The notes under the pieces were generated by a model. That model saw nothing but the letters and a program-made list of their open reading frames with translations. It did no database searches and was not told where the DNA came from. From NCBI GenBank assembly GCA_024228555.1, contig JAAETI010000277.1:1-64000 (forward strand): a DNA stretch of 64,000 nt, given 5' to 3'. Shown here piece after piece: positions 1 through 5,622 of this stretch. Source of the stretch: a bacterium (GTDB lineage Bacteria; Actinomycetota; Acidimicrobiia; Spongiisociales; UBA5794). Both the position numbers and the translations under genes were made by a program. The first letter of the stretch is position 1. The number at the start of each line of letters is the position of its first letter.

Positions 1-93
1 CTCGAGATAGTCATCCACCAGCTCATGGCCCAGCCGAACCTGCACCCTGCCACCAGGCGAAACCGACCGAGAAAAGCACGGAGACCAAGACAT
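1..93 (-). CDS. Possible site-specific recombinase (integrase) N-terminus, cut by left edge
   Basis: Reading leftwards, the frame from an ATG at 93, or from an internal GTG at 45, gives a product containing VQVRLGHELVDDYLE and runs open to the window edge. This resembles, from memory, the first residues of actinobacterial tyrosine recombinases, which begin with a short helix before the SAM-like DNA-binding domain. Only about 15 to 31 residues are visible, no catalytic residue is in view, and neither start has a strong Shine-Dalgarno sequence. Placement beside two toxin-antitoxin modules would suit a mobile element boundary. The call is tentative. Confidence 0.35.
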   Translation of the reverse strand, partial: MSWSPCFSRSVSPGGRVQVRLGHELVDDYLE

Positions 94-300
94 GAGAACA
101 TCCATTTCCGGCCCCGACGGGACCACCACCCACCGTCCCACGGCGACCACCCACCGTCCACCAAACGAGGGACGGATTACCCACATATCCTCACATCGAA
201 GTGCGGGGTCGAACACCGAGGGTGGCAGTCCCGGTGTAGAAGCGAGCAGTTGACGTGCGGGATGGGTATCCACGACTGCGCCTGCGAAGCTACCTGACGG
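94..300. other. Intergenic region, no gene recognised
   Basis: About 200 bases between the possible integrase start and the end of the minus-strand toxin gene. Short open frames here have no recognisable protein features and I do not call them. The only structure seen is a 14-base direct repeat, listed separately. Confidence 0.5.
125..159. repeat. 14-base direct repeat, 21-base period
   Basis: ACCACCCACCGTCC occurs at 125-138 and again at 146-159. It lies upstream of the possible leftward integrase gene and could be a binding site or simple sequence drift. No function can be assigned. Confidence 0.6.
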
Positions 301-639
301 TCAGTGGTTGAGGAGAGTCTTGGTGACGGTGGCGACTTGGTTGCTGATATCGGGGCTGACGGCACCGAGACGATGGACAAGTCTGTCGCGGTTGATCGAC
401 CGGATCAGTTCGCACTGGACGTAGCTGGCGGTGTCGAGACCGGTGTCATTTGTTGCCTCGACTTCAACATGGAGCGACAGGCCCCGCCGAGAGCTGGTCA
501 AAGGGGCGACAATCACGAAGGGGAACCCGGGGCCGAATGTGTCGGGCGGACCGAGAATCATCGCGGGGCGATGCGCAGCCGGCTCACCGGGATAAGGCTC
601 ACCGAAGTCGACGAGCCAGAGATCATCAACCGACGCCAT
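301..639 (-). CDS. MazF/PemK-family toxin
   Basis: The 112-residue product has the MazF/PemK shape: an N-terminal segment DLWLVDFGEPYPGEP followed by HRPAMILGP, a central VAPLTSSRRG, and a C-terminal helix ending near VTKTLLNH. MazF toxins are sequence-specific endoribonucleases held inactive by a partner antitoxin. The start at 639 lies 14 bases inside the upstream gene (626-862), the usual antitoxin-then-toxin order with translational coupling. The protein differs clearly from the second MazF at 1258-1587, so the two modules are not a recent duplication. Family call is good; the RNA target cannot be read from sequence. Confidence 0.8.
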   Translation of the reverse strand: MASVDDLWLVDFGEPYPGEPAAHRPAMILGPPDTFGPGFPFVIVAPLTSSRRGLSLHVEVEATNDTGLDTASYVQCELIRSINRDRLVHRLGAVSPDISNQVATVTKTLLNH

Positions 640-862
640 CGCTCACCGATGTGTCGTCCGCCTCGGCAAGGTATGCCTCCCATGCTCGGGGGTTCTGACG
701 CAGCTCGTCGAGTTCCGCGGCTACTTGGTGAGCAAAGCGTTGTCGGCTGAGGGCCTCAGTGGCATCGCGTACCGTCTCGATGAGCGATGCTCCGGTCGCT
801 CTGCTCAGGTCGAGTAGGCGAGAGTGTGTGTCGGTATCGACTCGAATGGTTGTAGTACCCAT
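626..862 (-). CDS. Ribbon-helix-helix type antitoxin
   Basis: A 78-residue protein starting MGTTTIRVDTDTHSRLLDL, where the short N-terminal strand TTIRVD followed by two helices (SRLLDLSRATGASLIETV) fits a ribbon-helix-helix DNA-binding domain. The acidic C-terminus (YLAEADDTSVSDG) is typical of the part of an antitoxin that wraps its toxin. It sits directly upstream of and overlaps the toxin gene. Such antitoxins usually repress their own promoter, which here would lie in the 863-1024 region shared with the divergent module. Confidence 0.72.
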   Translation of the reverse strand: MGTTTIRVDTDTHSRLLDLSRATGASLIETVRDATEALSRQRFAHQVAAELDELRQNPRAWEAYLAEADDTSVSDGVG

Positions 863-989
863 ACGACTAGTCTACATAATGTATGCGTCAAGGTCTACGC
901 CCACATCGATCGCCAGTTCTGCTGCCATATCACGCTGATCGCAGATCACCCTCGATCGGTACGTCTGTGAGTGGGGTGGCGGACACCCA

Positions 990-1028
990 TTGTCACCGGA
1001 GCATGACTGTGGCATGATTGTGGCATGC
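990..1028 (+). promoter_or_regulatory. Candidate promoter with GCATGAYTGTG repeats, second toxin-antitoxin module
   Basis: GCATGACTGTG at 1001-1011 and GCATGATTGTG at 1012-1022 are tandem, and GCATGC at 1023-1028 is a truncated third copy that contains the antitoxin ATG at 1025. A TTGTCA at 990-995 and CATGAT at 1013-1018 are 17 bases apart, which would place the transcript start at or beside the ATG. The repeats would then be an operator over the -10 region for antitoxin autoregulation. This is inferred from spacing only. Confidence 0.45.
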
Positions 1029-1261
1029 CAAGGGTTAGAGTGAGTACAACGGTGGACGAGGGACTCCTCGCCCAAGCGAGAGGCCTTAGATCTGACGCGA
1101 ACGACGCGACCCTGCTTGATGAAGCGCTTGCAGCGCTGCTGGCAAACCACAAGGCGGCGCAGATAGATGCGGCATACCAGGCCTACGACGACCAGCCCCT
1201 TGACCAACCGGACGAGTGGGGGGACCTGGCGTCCTTCCGTGAGGCAGCTGGTTCGTCGTGA
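1025..1261 (+). CDS. MazE-type antitoxin
   Basis: A 78-residue protein beginning [19 protein letters not shown], an N-terminal ribbon-helix-helix-like segment, with an acidic C-terminal tail ([20 protein letters not shown]) expected to mask a toxin. It overlaps the MazF gene by the GTGA tetranucleotide at 1258-1261, so the two are translationally coupled. No Shine-Dalgarno sequence precedes the ATG at 1025; repeats and a possible -10 element lie where one would be, so the message may be leaderless. Confidence 0.75.
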   Translation: MPRVRVSTTVDEGLLAQARGLRSDANDATLLDEALAALLANHKAAQIDAAYQAYDDQPLDQPDEWGDLASFREAAGSS

Positions 1262-1587
1262 ACGGGCTGCCAGCTCGGGGAGAGATCTGGTGGTGTGAAC
1301 TGCCGAAGACTTCGCGGCGACCGGTTGTAGTGCTGTCGCGTGATGCCGCGATTCCGAGACTGCGCCGAGCCGTCATCGCTCCATGCACTACAAACGTTCG
1401 GGGTCTTCCTAGTGAGGTTGTTCTCGAACCGGTTGAAGACCCAATCCCCAAGAGATCTGCAGTGAACCTGGATTCTATGGAAAGCGTCTCGATCGCGACG
1501 CTGACCCAGCGATTGGGGAGGCTCAGCGATGAACGAATGCGACAGGTGTGCATCGCCCTGAATGTCGCTGTCAGCTGCGTCCCCTAG
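1258..1587 (+). CDS. MazF-family mRNA interferase toxin
   Basis: A 109-residue protein from a GTG start. [10 protein letters not shown] and [10 protein letters not shown] form the usual N-terminal strands, and the C-terminal block [19 protein letters not shown] followed by [14 protein letters not shown] is strongly typical of actinobacterial MazF. It would cleave single-stranded RNA at a short motif when its antitoxin is lost. The start is fixed by the GTGA overlap with the antitoxin gene. The module points away from the other MazEF pair, toward mraZ. Confidence 0.85.
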   Translation: MNGLPARGEIWWCELPKTSRRPVVVLSRDAAIPRLRRAVIAPCTTNVRGLPSEVVLEPVEDPIPKRSAVNLDSMESVSIATLTQRLGRLSDERMRQVCIALNVAVSCVP

Positions 1588-1665
1588 GACGCCATTCGAT
1601 CCCGCTGCGGTCCGGAACCGAGCCACAGGGCCAAGTCGATCGGGGGAGTGGCAACCCACCTTCTC

Positions 1666-1685
1666 CTTGGAGTTCACCCTCCAAG
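1666..1685. repeat. 7-bp inverted repeat downstream of mazF
   Basis: CTTGGAG at 1666-1672 and CTCCAAG at 1679-1685 flank a 6-base loop. No T-run follows, so it is at best a weak or Rho-assisted end for the mazF message. Confidence 0.45.
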
Positions 1686-1770
1686 TGGGGGCCCGGGGAT
1701 CAAACGCGGCCAAATGGGGCCGTGTGGTGGGTCGATCGGCCCATTTGTGTCATATGAGGGGGAAATGGGG
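1683..1770 (+). repeat. Three AA(A/G)TGGGG repeats and an inverted copy upstream of mraZ
   Basis: AAGTGGGG at 1683-1690, AAATGGGG at 1712-1719 and AAATGGGG at 1763-1770 recur in the mraZ upstream region. GGCCCATTTG at 1739-1748 is the inverted counterpart of the second copy and can form a stem with 1711-1721. Each contains TGGGG, close to the TGGGN half site known for MraZ, so they may be distal binding sites; the spacing is irregular, unlike the proximal array. Confidence 0.45.
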
Positions 1771-1780
1771 GCCAAGAGGG

Positions 1781-1809
1781 TTGAAAGGTGGCGCGAAGTG
1801 GTTTAGGGT
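1781..1809 (+). promoter_or_regulatory. Candidate mraZ/dcw promoter
   Basis: TTGAAA at 1781-1786 and TAGGGT at 1804-1809 are separated by 17 bases, giving a plausible actinobacterial housekeeping promoter with a transcript start near 1816 and a leader of about 37 bases to the mraZ ATG. The MraZ-like repeat array begins immediately after the -35 hexamer and covers the spacer, the -10 and the start site, which fits repression by promoter occlusion. Confidence 0.5.
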
Positions 1810-1821
1810 GGGGCGCAGTGG
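1787..1821 (+). promoter_or_regulatory. MraZ-type operator, four repeats at 10-base period
   Basis: (A/G)GTGG begins at 1787, 1797, 1807 and 1817, each followed by five less conserved bases, an exact 10-base period, with a further AGTGG out of phase at 1832. MraZ is known to bind tandem TGGG-type repeats separated by 5-base spacers upstream of its own gene. Position directly before mraZ and over the candidate promoter makes autoregulation of the dcw operon the natural reading. Confidence 0.72.
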
Positions 1822-1852
1822 TAGATGATGTAGTGGATGGAGACGGGTTTCC

Positions 1853-2290
1853 ATGTTTCTGGGGACATACGAGCACAGCCTGGACGCCAAAGGGCGCCTT
1901 GTCATGCCTCGCAAGTTCCGCGATCTACTCGAAGACGGATGTGTCATCACCAAGGGACAGGAACACTGTCTCTCCGTTTGGCCCCCCGACGCTTGGAAAC
2001 AGGAGTACGAGCGGGTCAACAATCTTCCTGCGACCAACCGCAAAGCCCGCATGTACCGCCGTGCGTTCTTTGCAGGTGCCGACAAGGTCTCGCTCGACAA
2101 ACAGGGCAGGGTCCCGGTACCGGAGAAACTGCGCCTGTGGGCCGAGATGGAAAAGGATGTCACCGTCGTCGGTTCCGGCGACGTCATCGAGGTCTGGTCA
2201 ACCGCCGTCTGGGACGCAGAAGAAGCCAAGGCCGACGATTTCTTCTCTGGAGTTGAAGAAGTCCTCGGGCTCGGTGGTGAAGAGATATGA
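1853..2290 (+). CDS. mraZ: Transcriptional regulator MraZ
   Basis: A 145-residue protein with the two tandem AbrB-like half domains of MraZ: DAKGRLVMPRKFR near residues 11-23 and DKQGRVPVPEKLR near residues 83-95, each with the DxxGRxxxP signature. MraZ forms ring oligomers and binds repeats upstream of its gene to control the dcw operon; such repeats lie at 1787-1821. The length matches the family. The start ATG at 1853 gives the conserved MFLGTYEHSLD beginning. It is the first gene of the cluster and is separated from rsmH by a 120-base structured spacer, the largest internal gap in the operon. Confidence 0.95.
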   Translation: MFLGTYEHSLDAKGRLVMPRKFRDLLEDGCVITKGQEHCLSVWPPDAWKQEYERVNNLPATNRKARMYRRAFFAGADKVSLDKQGRVPVPEKLRLWAEMEKDVTVVGSGDVIEVWSTAVWDAEEAKADDFFSGVEEVLGLGGEEI

Positions 2291-2316
2291 CAAGCGAAGC
2301 AAACGTACCGACAGAA

Positions 2317-2423
2317 GGTTCTGGCTCACGGTCAGTCCCTCGGATGCCAATCGGGAGGCCCCTTACTCCGCCCGCTTCCATTTTGGCGCCAGCGCTCCGA
2401 GGGACTGACCATGGTTCAGAACC
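2317..2423 (+). promoter_or_regulatory. Long hairpin enclosing the rsmH start codon (candidate cis-regulatory RNA)
   Basis: Positions 2330-2344 pair perfectly over 15 bp with 2396-2410, and 2317-2323 pair over 7 bp with 2417-2423. The six bases between the two helices on the 3' side (2411-2416) begin with the rsmH ATG and can still form A-U, C-G, U-G and G-U pairs with 2324-2329, leaving two mismatches in 28 positions. The enclosed 51 bases include a smaller GCCAA/TTGGC pairing (2346-2350 with 2384-2388). The stem would bury the start codon and the Shine-Dalgarno position. A motif named mraW RNA is known upstream of this gene in some Actinobacteria; I cannot test whether this is the same. Confidence 0.7.
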
Positions 2424-3355
2424 CGTATCACCAGCCGGTAATGGTGCAGGAAGTCGTAGAGCTCCTACGGCCGATCTCGCCGCGGCTGATCGTCGACGCA
2501 ACCTACGGAGGCGGGGGACACACCCGAGCGATGCTCGAAGCCTTCCCCGACCTGACTGTGGTAGCGATCGACCAGGATCCCGACGCGATAGCTCAGGGCC
2601 CGGCCGGCGACGCAGTGCGTCTCGTACAGGCCAACTTCGCTTCACTCGACCAGATCGCACAAGAGATATGCAGCGAGGAGATAAGTAATGGTGCTCCAAT
2701 ACCGTGCATCGACGGATTCGTCTTCGACATTGGTGTCTCTTCCCACCAAATCGATCAGCCCGAACGGGGCTTTTCCTATCGGCGTCGCGGACCCATCGAC
2801 ATGCGAATGGACCGCGACGCCGAACTCGGGGCCGATGCAATCGTCAATCACTGGCCAGTGGATGACATTGCTGACATTCTCTGGCGCTACGGAGAAGAAC
2901 GTATGGCTCGGCGAATCGCCAGAGCCATCGTCGCCGCACGACCGATCACAGACACGGAACACCTTGCCGTCGTGGTCGCAGAATCGGTCCCAGCCGCAGT
3001 CCGACGCCGCAAACACCCCGCACGCAAAGTTTTCCAAGCCATACGGATCGCGGTCAACGATGAACTGGGCTCGCTTGAGCTTGGTCTTGAAGCAGCGATC
3101 CATTGGGTGCGTCCCGGCGGGCGGGTGCTGGTGATTTCCTACCACTCGCTCGAGGACCGCATAGTCAAGAGACGCTTCGCAGCCGGCACGGCGGGTTGCG
3201 AATGCCCCCCTGACTTCCCCGTGTGCAACTGTGGACGGGTGGCCGAACTCCGGTCACCCGCCCGCAAGCCACTGCGCCCAACCGACACCGAGGTCGAAGC
3301 CAATCCGCGTTCGCGTTCGGCGATTCTGCGCGTTGCGGAGAAGGTCGTCGCATGA
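2411..3355 (+). CDS. rsmH: 16S rRNA (cytosine-1402-N4)-methyltransferase RsmH
   Basis: The 314-residue product methylates N4 of C1402 in the decoding centre of 16S rRNA using S-adenosylmethionine. Visible features are the SAM-binding VDATYGGGGHT (residues 28-38), the family motif DIGVSSHQIDQ with the following GPIDMRMD, and the C-terminal YHSLEDRIVKRRF. The N-terminal YHQPVMVQEVVELL agrees with the family start, supporting the ATG at 2411 although no Shine-Dalgarno sequence precedes it, only the 3' arm of a long hairpin. Its stop overlaps the ftsL start by ATGA. It is the usual second gene of dcw clusters. Confidence 0.95.
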   Translation: MVQNPYHQPVMVQEVVELLRPISPRLIVDATYGGGGHTRAMLEAFPDLTVVAIDQDPDAIAQGPAGDAVRLVQANFASLDQIAQEICSEEISNGAPIPCIDGFVFDIGVSSHQIDQPERGFSYRRRGPIDMRMDRDAELGADAIVNHWPVDDIADILWRYGEERMARRIARAIVAARPITDTEHLAVVVAESVPAAVRRRKHPARKVFQAIRIAVNDELGSLELGLEAAIHWVRPGGRVLVISYHSLEDRIVKRRFAAGTAGCECPPDFPVCNCGRVAELRSPARKPLRPTDTEVEANPRSRSAILRVAEKVVA

Positions 3356-3756
3356 CCACCGCACCGCAAGAGCGAGGCCTCAAACCAGCGCTAGAGGTTA
3401 TCCCCGGCGCCGACCGGCGGCCCCGCACCAAGATCAGCCATTGGGTGATGTTTGCGCTCGCTGTGGTTGTCGCATTTTTCGGTCTTATCTATTCACGCAT
3501 CTCGCTCGATCAATCGGCCTTTGAGATTCAGGCGCTAGAGCAGGAAATCGCTGTACAGGAAGACATGTACTGGCAGCTCCGCTACGAACTGGCGCAGATC
3601 CAGAACCCGGCGCTGCTCGAAGAACAGATCGCCAGCCTCGGTCTGGTATACCCCGACGAAAGACTTGCCCTATCGGTGCCGGTGGTTAGCGTTGACGAGC
3701 TAGACCCCGACTACCGATGGGCACAACTCAAAGCAATCCTGAGCGCCCAGCCATGA
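3352..3756 (+). CDS. ftsL: FtsL-like septum formation protein
   Basis: A 134-residue bitopic protein: a short basic cytoplasmic N-terminus, one membrane segment at about residues 31-48 (WVMFALAVVVAFFGLIYS), then a predicted extracytoplasmic coiled coil (QALEQEIAVQEDMYWQLRYELAQ). This layout and the position between rsmH and ftsI identify it as FtsL, which joins DivIB/FtsQ and FtsB-type proteins to recruit FtsW and FtsI. FtsL sequences are poorly conserved, so topology and synteny carry the call. The start at 3352 is chosen for the ATGA overlap with rsmH. Confidence 0.85.
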   Translation: MTTAPQERGLKPALEVIPGADRRPRTKISHWVMFALAVVVAFFGLIYSRISLDQSAFEIQALEQEIAVQEDMYWQLRYELAQIQNPALLEEQIASLGLVYPDERLALSVPVVSVDELDPDYRWAQLKAILSAQP

Positions 3757-3869
3757 AAGGGGACATCTGCGTGACCCCGGTGGTTGAGTGTCTCTTTGCA
3801 TTCGTTCCTATTCGGCCGATCGCTGGCGGCCTGGGATGCTTCGGGCTCCCAGATCCGCCCGGGCGCTGA
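3753..3869 (+). CDS. Possible 38-residue small protein between ftsL and ftsI
   Basis: An ATG at 3753 overlaps the ftsL stop by ATGA, as do most junctions in this operon, and opens a 38-codon frame (MKGDICVTPVVECLF and on) that closes with TGA at 3867-3869, one base before the ATG at 3871 that fits the start of ftsI. It could be a real small protein or a coupling frame carrying ribosomes from ftsL to ftsI. It has three cysteines and no recognisable domain. The alternative is that ftsI starts at TTG 3784 and this frame is meaningless. Confidence 0.3.
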   Translation: MKGDICVTPVVECLFAFVPIRPIAGGLGCFGLPDPPGR

Positions 3870-3870
3870 C

Positions 3871-5622
3871 ATGTTGCGCCCCACATGGCGCATCCGGGAC
3901 CTGCGGGTTGTCCTCGTAGGCATTGTCTTCATCGCGGCCTGGGTCGGGATCGGGTACCGCTTGTTCCAGGTGCAGGTGGTGGAAGCCGCCACTTTTGTTG
4001 CAGACGGTGAGGATCAGCGAATTCGCGTCGAGGACAAGGCAGCCAAACGCGGCACGATTTTCGACCGTGATGGCATCGAGCTAGCCGTTTCGGTGGATTT
4101 GCCAACCGTGTTCGCCGATCCGGCCTTGATCGACGACCCGGTCGGAACCGCACAGTTGCTGGCGCCGTTGTATCACGGGGATGTTGCTGAGCTGACTGAA
4201 CGACTCAGCCAGTCTGAATCGCGGTTCACATATGTGGTTCGGCACCTGGAAGTGGAAGTTGCCGACCGGATCAAGACTGCTGTGCTCGACAACAAGATCG
4301 AGGGTATCTACTTTCAGAATGAGCCGTACAGGGTGTATCCGGCAGGAGACCTCGCCGCCCAGGTTCTTGGATTCGTCCAGCAGGATGATCAGTCGGGGCT
4401 CGAAGGACTCGAAGCCCAGTTCGATCACCTACTGACGGGATTGCCGGGCAAGCAGGTACTCGAACGTGATCCGGAAGGCAGGCCGATTCCGCTTGGCGAA
4501 CTGCTCATCGAGCCGGCCATCCCTGGGTACGACCTGCGGACGACGATTGATAGGGAGATCCAATACGCCGCACAGCAAGCTGCCGCTGATGCCGTCGTGG
4601 ATACCAACGCCCTTGCCGCAACGATTGTGGTGATGGTTCCCGGCACCGGCGAAATTCTTGCCATGGCCACAGCTCCCACCTTCGATCCGAACGACCGCAG
4701 CACCATCGACATCGCAGCGGTTCGCAACCGCGCAGTCACCGACGTCTACGAGCCGGGGTCGACGCTGAAAGTGATCACGGTTGCTGCCGCACTCGATGCG
4801 GGGATTGTTGTGCCGAGCAACAGTTGGAACGTGCCCGCGGCGTACGAGGTGGAAGGCAAGGAAGATCCCTACACCGACGTCGGTCGAGAAGAAGATCGAA
4901 TGATGAGTGTCGCCGAAATCCTCATGTCATCATCGAACGTGGGCACTATTCAGATCCAAGAACGGCTTGGCAACGAGCTACACCATCAATACCTCGACGC
5001 TTTTGGGTTGGGGCAACTGACCACAGACTCTATTCCCGGTGAGGTCCCCGGTCTTCTTCACCCGCTCGAGGACTGGATCTCTGCAACTGCAGGCGCTTCG
5101 ACTGCGATCGGGTACCGCGTGGACGTAACAGCCCTCCAGATGGCGGCGGTCTTCGGCACCATTGCCAACGACGGGGTCTGGGTCGAGCCGCACGTAGTCA
5201 GCGAGCTGATCCATCCCGATGGATCCCGTGATGTCACCGTTCCCCGGCAGCGACCGGTGCTGTCGGAACGAACCGCCGAGCAGATGCAGGAGCTCCTCCA
5301 GGGAGTGGTTGAGCAGGGGACTGGTAGGCGTGCTTCGATCGAAGACTTCGCCGTTGGCGGCAAGACCGGAACGACAGAGAAGTTCCTGTATGAAGAGGGC
5401 TTCTACAGCGAAGACGATCGCATCGCCTCGTTCATTGGTATCGCACCAATCGACGGACCAGAGATCGTGGTCGCCGTTGTACTCGACTCGCCCCACGGCG
5501 AAATCGAAGAAGGCGAAGCAATGGTCGAACTTCAGTTTGGTGGCGTTTCGGCAGCGCCGGTGTTCGCTCGCGTTGCCGAGGCGGCGCTGCAGGCGCTAGG
5601 CGTGGCACCAGATGCCCCTTGA
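3871..5622 (+). CDS. ftsI: Penicillin-binding protein FtsI (septal transpeptidase)
   Basis: A class B PBP that cross-links septal peptidoglycan. From the ATG at 3871 the product has 583 residues: an N-terminal membrane anchor (about residues 11-28, VVLVGIVFIAAWVGIGYR), a dimerisation region with KRGTIFDRDG, then the transpeptidase domain with catalytic STLK (serine near residue 297), SSN and KTGT boxes. The open frame extends back to a TTG at 3784, adding 29 residues without family resemblance, so the ATG is preferred. The gap after ftsL is 114 bases, unusual here. The end overlaps murE by 11 bases. FtsI works with FtsW encoded downstream. Confidence 0.93.
   Translation: MLRPTWRIRDLRVVLVGIVFIAAWVGIGYRLFQVQVVEAATFVADGEDQRIRVEDKAAKRGTIFDRDGIELAVSVDLPTVFADPALIDDPVGTAQLLAPLYHGDVAELTERLSQSESRFTYVVRHLEVEVADRIKTAVLDNKIEGIYFQNEPYRVYPAGDLAAQVLGFVQQDDQSGLEGLEAQFDHLLTGLPGKQVLERDPEGRPIPLGELLIEPAIPGYDLRTTIDREIQYAAQQAAADAVVDTNALAATIVVMVPGTGEILAMATAPTFDPNDRSTIDIAAVRNRAVTDVYEPGSTLKVITVAAALDAGIVVPSNSWNVPAAYEVEGKEDPYTDVGREEDRMMSVAEILMSSSNVGTIQIQERLGNELHHQYLDAFGLGQLTTDSIPGEVPGLLHPLEDWISATAGASTAIGYRVDVTALQMAAVFGTIANDGVWVEPHVVSELIHPDGSRDVTVPRQRPVLSERTAEQMQELLQGVVEQGTGRRASIEDFAVGGKTGTTEKFLYEEGFYSEDDRIASFIGIAPIDGPEIVVAVVLDSPHGEIEEGEAMVELQFGGVSAAPVFARVAEAALQALGVAPDAP

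Noticed and set aside
1711-1748. Stem CAAATGGGGCC/GGCCCATTTG as mazF terminator
   Set aside because: The loop is 17 bases with a bulge and there is no T-run. Reading the copies as MraZ-like half sites is at least as good.
2287-2688. 133-codon plus-strand frame starting at the mraZ stop
   Set aside because: It overlaps the conserved rsmH N-terminus out of frame, is Arg/Pro/Ser-rich and has no homology; the ATGA overlap alone is not enough.
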